From Aerococcus mictus (GTDB taxonomy: Bacteria > Bacillota > Bacilli > Lactobacillales > Aerococcaceae): a stretch of 64,000 nt of DNA. Under the pieces are notes generated by a model. That model saw nothing but the letters and a program-made list of their open reading frames with translations. It made no database searches and had not been told where the DNA came from. Every line of letters begins with the position of its first letter. Positions within the stretch are counted from its first letter, which is position 1. Position numbers and translations under genes: made by a program. The DNA lies in NCBI RefSeq assembly GCF_003286595.3, contig NZ_CP132985.1, forward strand, positions 1,798,001-1,862,000. Reading direction: 5' to 3'. Below are positions 62,901-64,000 of this stretch, piece after piece.

Positions 62901-64000
62901 TTTTCACCTTGTGGACCTTGAGCACCGGTGTCACCCTTATCACCTTTGGCACCATCTGGAATGAAAGCAGTCTTGGTTTCAAGGGTTTTATTGCCATTTT
63001 GGTCATATTTGGGATAGGTGAAGGTCACATAGGTTCCCTTTTTGCCATCTTTTTCACCGGGTTTGGTTTGGACATCAATGGCTAGGTCTGGGAGGGCTGG
63101 GCCGGTTCCTTCAAGAATGACTTCATCTTGGCGCTTAATCAATTCCTTGGAATTCTTCTTGGTGTAGTAATCCTTGAAGTTTTCTTCGGTTAAGTCCTCA
63201 TCGCCTAAGACATCACGGGTTTGTTCATAAATCACGCGGTTGACCCCGTCATGGCCGGTTTGTTTAACCACGCGGACACCTTTAGGCAGTAGTGGGGTGG
63301 TCTCAACCGATGAGCTGTGCTTGTCGGTTTCCGTACGCACTTCATAGTGCTTGATCTTGCGGAAGGCTGTGTCAACTACTTCATCTTTCTTGAGATTCCT
63401 AATGAATTTTTCCGTGCCGACAAATTGCTTGCCTGCATTCACCGTGGCGAAACGATTAGGTTCTTCAAACTTCACCACATAGCTATTGTAGCCAGGCAAG
63501 TCTGCGAAAGTGTAATTACCGTTCAAGTCGGTGGTTGTGCTGGCAAGCAACTTCCCATCGTCAGGGTTGTAGAGGTTCACCTTAATATTGCTTAGGGTTT
63601 GGTCGCCTGTACTTGACCCATCACCATTGTGGTCATCGTATACCGTCCCAGAAATCTTATAGATATCAACAATTTGTGGACGATTGGAGACTTGACCAGC
63701 ATCTAGTACGTTGAAATAGCGTTTCTTATCGGTGTAGGTTTTGTCTACAGACTCTCTATTGACATCGCTAGCAGATACAATCGGTCTACCCTTGCGGTCG
63801 ACATAGGTAATTTCAATCCCAGAATTATCAATGTCATTCAATTTCTTGCCAGCGACAACTTTTAAAGGCAAGTGCTCGGCAGGAATATTAACCGTGACTT
63901 TATCATCAACATTATTTATGGGAACTTCTTGCGGTTGATCTGAACCTGGGTAAGTAATTAGCGCTTTGGCACCTACAGCAGCAAGTTTTTCCCGTTCTCC
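53918..64000 (-). CDS. Giant collagen-like LPxTG surface protein, 5' end beyond the window
   Basis: Open for 3360 codons to the window edge, so no start is assigned; a TTG at 63871 is merely internal. Order from the edge: ~115 residues with adhesin-linker character; an SdrD_B/Cna-B-like domain (IYKISGTVYDDHNGDG, about 63665-63440); a G5-like domain (about 63345-63110); then ~2,700 residues where Gly-X-Y runs (GAKGDKGDTGAQGPQG type) alternate with non-collagenous cassettes of 34-45 residues; a GKDGKDGRDG-rich end; the only cysteines I found, CGTC (54560-54571); a Pro-rich wall segment (PDKPGTPDKP); LPKTG (54017-54031), hydrophobic segment and KKDESL tail. Sortase A substrate, probably an adhesive stalk. 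Ligand unknown. Confidence 0.93.
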   Translation of the reverse strand, partial: GEREKLAAVGAKALITYPGSDQPQEVPINNVDDKVTVNIPAEHLPLKVVAGKKLNDIDNSGIEITYVDRKGRPIVSASDVNRESVDKTYTDKKRYFNVLDAGQVSNRPQIVDIYKISGTVYDDHNGDGSSTGDQTLSNIKVNLYNPDDGKLLASTTTDLNGNYTFADLPGYNSYVVKFEEPNRFATVNAGKQFVGTEKFIRNLKKDEVVDTAFRKIKHYEVRTETDKHSSSVETTPLLPKGVRVVKQTGHDGVNRVIYEQTRDVLGDEDLTEENFKDYYTKKNSKELIKRQDEVILEGTGPALPDLAIDVQTKPGEKDGKKGTYVTFTYPKYDQNGNKTLETKTAFIPDGAKGDKGDTGAQGPQGEKGEKGAQGLQGPQGQPGKDGGTPRVEIVKNEKKPDDPSSVNSYTIKITNPDGTSHQAVIADGKDGKSPEIDWVDNKDDTYTVKVKDVDGTTHSATIRSGKDGLTPKVTAKRNTANNGVILTITPQIRNEKGEIVDGKEKSVEIKDGERGPQGEQGPQGPKGDTGERGPQGEKGKDGKDGQSPSISTKNNGDGSYTLTITNPDGSTNSTVIKNGVDGKDGLAPTVTAKRNQDNHGVTLTITPRSRDEKGNIVTGTPQTVEIQDGAKGDKGDQGPKGDKGDQGPAGTKGKDAAPLTVTKTEKDKDGNTVVTLSDGTVLNIAKGDKGEKGNPGEKGTKGDKGDTGAQGAAGSHGKNGVDGKSPEISSAENTDGSHTITIKNPNGTTTSFVVKNGEKGAQGPQGERGEKGEDGAQGAPGLNGKDGLAPTVTAKRNAANNGVTLTITPQIRDEKGNIVDGKPQTVEIADGLKGDKGERGLQGERGLQGAPGLNGKTFAPVLTKDKDGVTTIKFYPVNPETGKPDTNKEAVASGEIKDGEKGEPGAQGPKGENGKSPEVSTAETKDGHTITIKNPDGSTTSFEVKNGQKGDQGERGLQGAAGANGQDGLAPKVTAVRNQANDGVTLTITPQSRDAKGKIVDGTPQSVDIKDGAKGEAGAQGLAGKDGLAPKVTAKRNDANNGLTLTITPQIRDEKGNIVDGKPQTVEINDGLKGDPGATGAQGPKGDKGDQGERGLQGAPGLNGKTFAPVLTKDKDGVTTIKFYPVNPETGKVDTTKEAVATGEIKDGAKGDKGETGAQGPKGDTGAQGPQGQKGDKGDQGERGPQGAPGLEGKSPEISSTENTDGTHTITIKNPNGATTSFVVKNGEKGEAGAPGLNGKDGKSPIVSAQRGFSDNAKKVPGTWLRIKNPDTLETTNNIFIPDGAKGEKGDQGAAGANGKDGVDGKSPEISTSENPDGTHTITIKNPNGTTTSFVVKNGEKGERGLQGERGEKGEAGAQGPKGDKGDQGERGLAGDNGKSFAPVITKDKNGVTTIKFYPVNPENGKPDTTKEAVASGEIKDGAKGEKGKDGVDGKSPEVSTAETKDGHTVTIKNPDGSTTSFEVKNGQKGDKGDQGERGPQGTAGVNGQDGLAPKVTAVRNQANDGVTLTITPQSRDAKGKIVDGTPQSVDIKDGAKGEAGAQGLAGKDGLAPKVSAERNAANNGLTLTITPQIRDEKGNIVDGKPHTVDVHDGLKGDDGKSFAPVLTKDKDGVTTIKFYPVNPATGKADTSKEAVATGEIKDGEKGDKGEKGDRGEVGPQGPKGDKGDTGAQGLQGQRGEKGETGARGPQGEKGAEGKSPEISTSENADGSHTITIKNPSGTTTSFVVKNGEKGQAGAPGKDGKLPVVFAQRGFSDNTKKVPGTWLRIKNPDTLETTNNIFIPDGAKGEKGDQGERGAQGAAGTNGKDGVDGKSPVISTKDNDNGSHTVTIKNPDGSMTSFEVKDGQKGDKGDRGEVGPQGPKGDKGDTGAQGPQGERGEKGETGARGPQGEKGAEGKSPEISTSENADGSHTITIKNPNGTTTSFVVKNGEKGQAGAPGKDGKSPVVFAQRGFSDNTKKVPGTWLRIKNPDTLETTNNIFIPDGAKGDQGAAGTNGKDGVDGKSPEISSTENADGTHTITIKNPNGTTTSFTVKNGTPGAKGEKGDKGEKGDRGEVGPQGPKGDKGDTGAQGPQGERGEKGETGARGPQGEKGAEGKSPEISTTENADGSHTITIKNPNGTTTSFVVKNGEKGQAGAPGKDGKSPVVFAQRGFSDNTKKVPGTWLRIKNPDTLETTNNIFIPDGAKGDKGDQGAAGVNGKDGKDAAPLTVTKAEKDKDGNTVVTLSDGTVLNIAKGDKGDQGLPGEKGAKGDKGERGEKGEKGETGARGPQGEKGAEGKSPEISTTENADGSHTITIKNPNGTTTSFTVKNGTPGAKGEKGDKGDQGERGLQGERGAQGTAGTNGKDGKDGKSPLISTKDNGDGSHTITITNPDGSTTTTTLKNGKDGEKGKDAAPLTVTKTEKDKDGNTVVTLSDGTVLNIAKGDKGDQGLPGEKGAKGDKGDTGAQGPQGERGEKGETGAQGPQGEKGKDGKSPEVSTTETPDGHTITIKNPDGSTTSFEVKNGQKGEKGDKGDRGERGLQGERGAQGAAGSNGKDGKSPEVSTTETPEGHTITIKNPDGSTTSFEVKNGQKGEKGDKGDKGDAGSNGKDGKDGKSITVTHTAKDDQGNTLVTLSDGTVLTIAKGDKGEKGDKGDQGERGAQGIAGSNGKNGKDGKDGKTYLPVVERTSYGNLINFYPVNPETGKVDTTKEPVARAIVKDGLDGLAPKITARRNATNDGVIITVTPQVRGTDRSVSDDKPEVTELKDGKSPDVDVTTDANGNHVVTITKTNGKQKSVTITNGKDGKAPIVETLPGKDKEGHSGTKILVKHPDTGAVISESFVRDGKDGKDGKDGKAPIVETKPGQDRAGQTGAYIIVKNPDTGAVISETFISDGKDGESPKVETTPATNDKGEKGHYISFTHPKTGQTISKVFVKDGKDGKDGKDGQDGLTPDIKPVFDKNGKQIGVEIRLTDRNGKLLSREFIYNGEDGQTPIIETEPSDNPQQPGTKIIYKNPKTGEVIRQVFVRDGKDGKDGKDGRDGRDGRDGKDAQGVEKITVNNNGDLVIINSNQTTQVIPRPNKGGIKDAKVDDAGHLIISLDDGRTIDAGLVRGKDGRDGRDGKDGKDGKDGRGIKNVKVTDNGDFIVVYTDYSIEVAGNVCGTCPNPSKPDQAKPGKPVNPDKPGTPDKPAQPDQPGNPKKPGNPDKPVNPENPGKSDQPGHPDKTTDQGDEPKSQDKEKTPESPQDKPSPKTPETPRSTDTDEPKEPKNQEEIPTEHTDQLVTTKVHKKQGTPVKAYKLNHPKALKASGNAPVNGQDLTAVPSQATKQEVAKIKSHAASLPKTGSEADSTLPVLLAAALLLTGTGLVTISKKDESL
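57421..59040 (-). repeat. Higher-order 600-bp tandem repeats inside the giant surface protein gene
   Basis: The cassette boundary GCACC(A/G)TCTGGAATAAAG (plus strand) occurs at 57441, 58041 and 58641, and GCCTACTTCTCCACGGT at about 57824, 58424 and 59024, so the period is exactly 600 bp (200 residues). A fourth, separate copy of the first cassette is near 60148. Each period combines a Gly-X-Y run, a KSPEIS cassette and an AQRGFSDN cassette. Confidence 0.85.

Noticed and set aside
63869..63871. TTG at 63871 as the start of the giant surface protein
   Set aside because: The frame stays open to the window edge with protein-like sequence upstream and no ribosome-binding site, so the gene is truncated by the window.
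1..64000. tRNA, rRNA, prophage or insertion-sequence genes
   Set aside because: I found no cloverleaf-like sequence, rRNA segment, transposase, integrase or phage structural gene; the only mobile-looking DNA is the hairpin repeat families.

Overview
The window reads as chromosome of a low-to-mid GC lactic-acid-type Firmicute (Lactobacillales). Gene content, the secE/nusG/ribosomal-protein cluster, an LPxTG giant surface protein and an Fst-type toxin all fit Aerococcus or a close relative; this is inference from gene repertoire, and the species cannot be fixed without a search. Nearly every gene lies on the minus strand; the exceptions are a small plus-strand island (34.0-36.8 kb) and an SSB-like gene at 43.8 kb.

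Layout from left to right. 0-3 kb: glycine-betaine-type ABC importer (opuAA-AB-AC, the last cut by the window edge). 3-7 kb: an RsmC-like methyltransferase and a 2-keto-3-deoxygluconate unit (LacI regulator, kinase, permease) with a double palindromic operator. 7-15.4 kb: the conserved core block cysS-mrnC-rlmB-yacP-sigH-rpmG-secE-nusG-rplK-rplA-rplJ-rplL, with L1-type and L10-type autoregulatory leaders. 16-18.6 kb: NAD salvage pair nadE-pncB. 19-22 kb: an initiating sugar-phosphate transferase and an anchored Q/S-rich coiled-coil protein. 22-33 kb: NCS2 permease, pseudouridine synthase, ECF S-component, NUDIX, HAD phosphatase, a GH13-like protein with an eroded active site, a cytoplasmic ApbE flavin transferase, gltX, PTS IIA and yaaA. 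34-37 kb: acyltransferase-like, lipocalin-like and SDR genes, then a par/Fst type I toxin-antitoxin locus. 37-46.6 kb: DUF2974 hydrolase, RlmI-like methyltransferase, VanZ, an OmpR-type two-component system, SSB-like, GNAT and an FMN-binding flavoprotein reductase that is a likely ApbE client. 47-52 kb: whiA-yvcK-rapZ and pgcA. 52-53.6 kb: OxlT-like MFS transporter. 53.9-64 kb: a giant collagen-like LPxTG protein running off the window edge.

The most unusual content is intergenic. About 18 copies or fragments of one ~120-bp hairpin element (family 1) lie between genes. They keep a fixed internal architecture (a bulge near C-C-A-A-A on the 5' strand, an asymmetric A/GAG loop, a GGA/GA internal loop, and flanks GAGTGCGA or GATGCGA and GGAGCAGGTTTGG) while the helix sequences differ from copy to copy with compensating changes. 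One copy is inserted inside the apical loop of another (35.46-35.70 kb). A second ~180-bp family (family 2; 8.6, 16.0 and 52.1 kb) also shows compensatory changes in several helices. Most family 1 clusters start right behind a stop codon in the sense direction; behind whiA the stop codon is itself part of the repeat motif. I regard these as the best candidates for an undescribed structured and apparently mobile element system.
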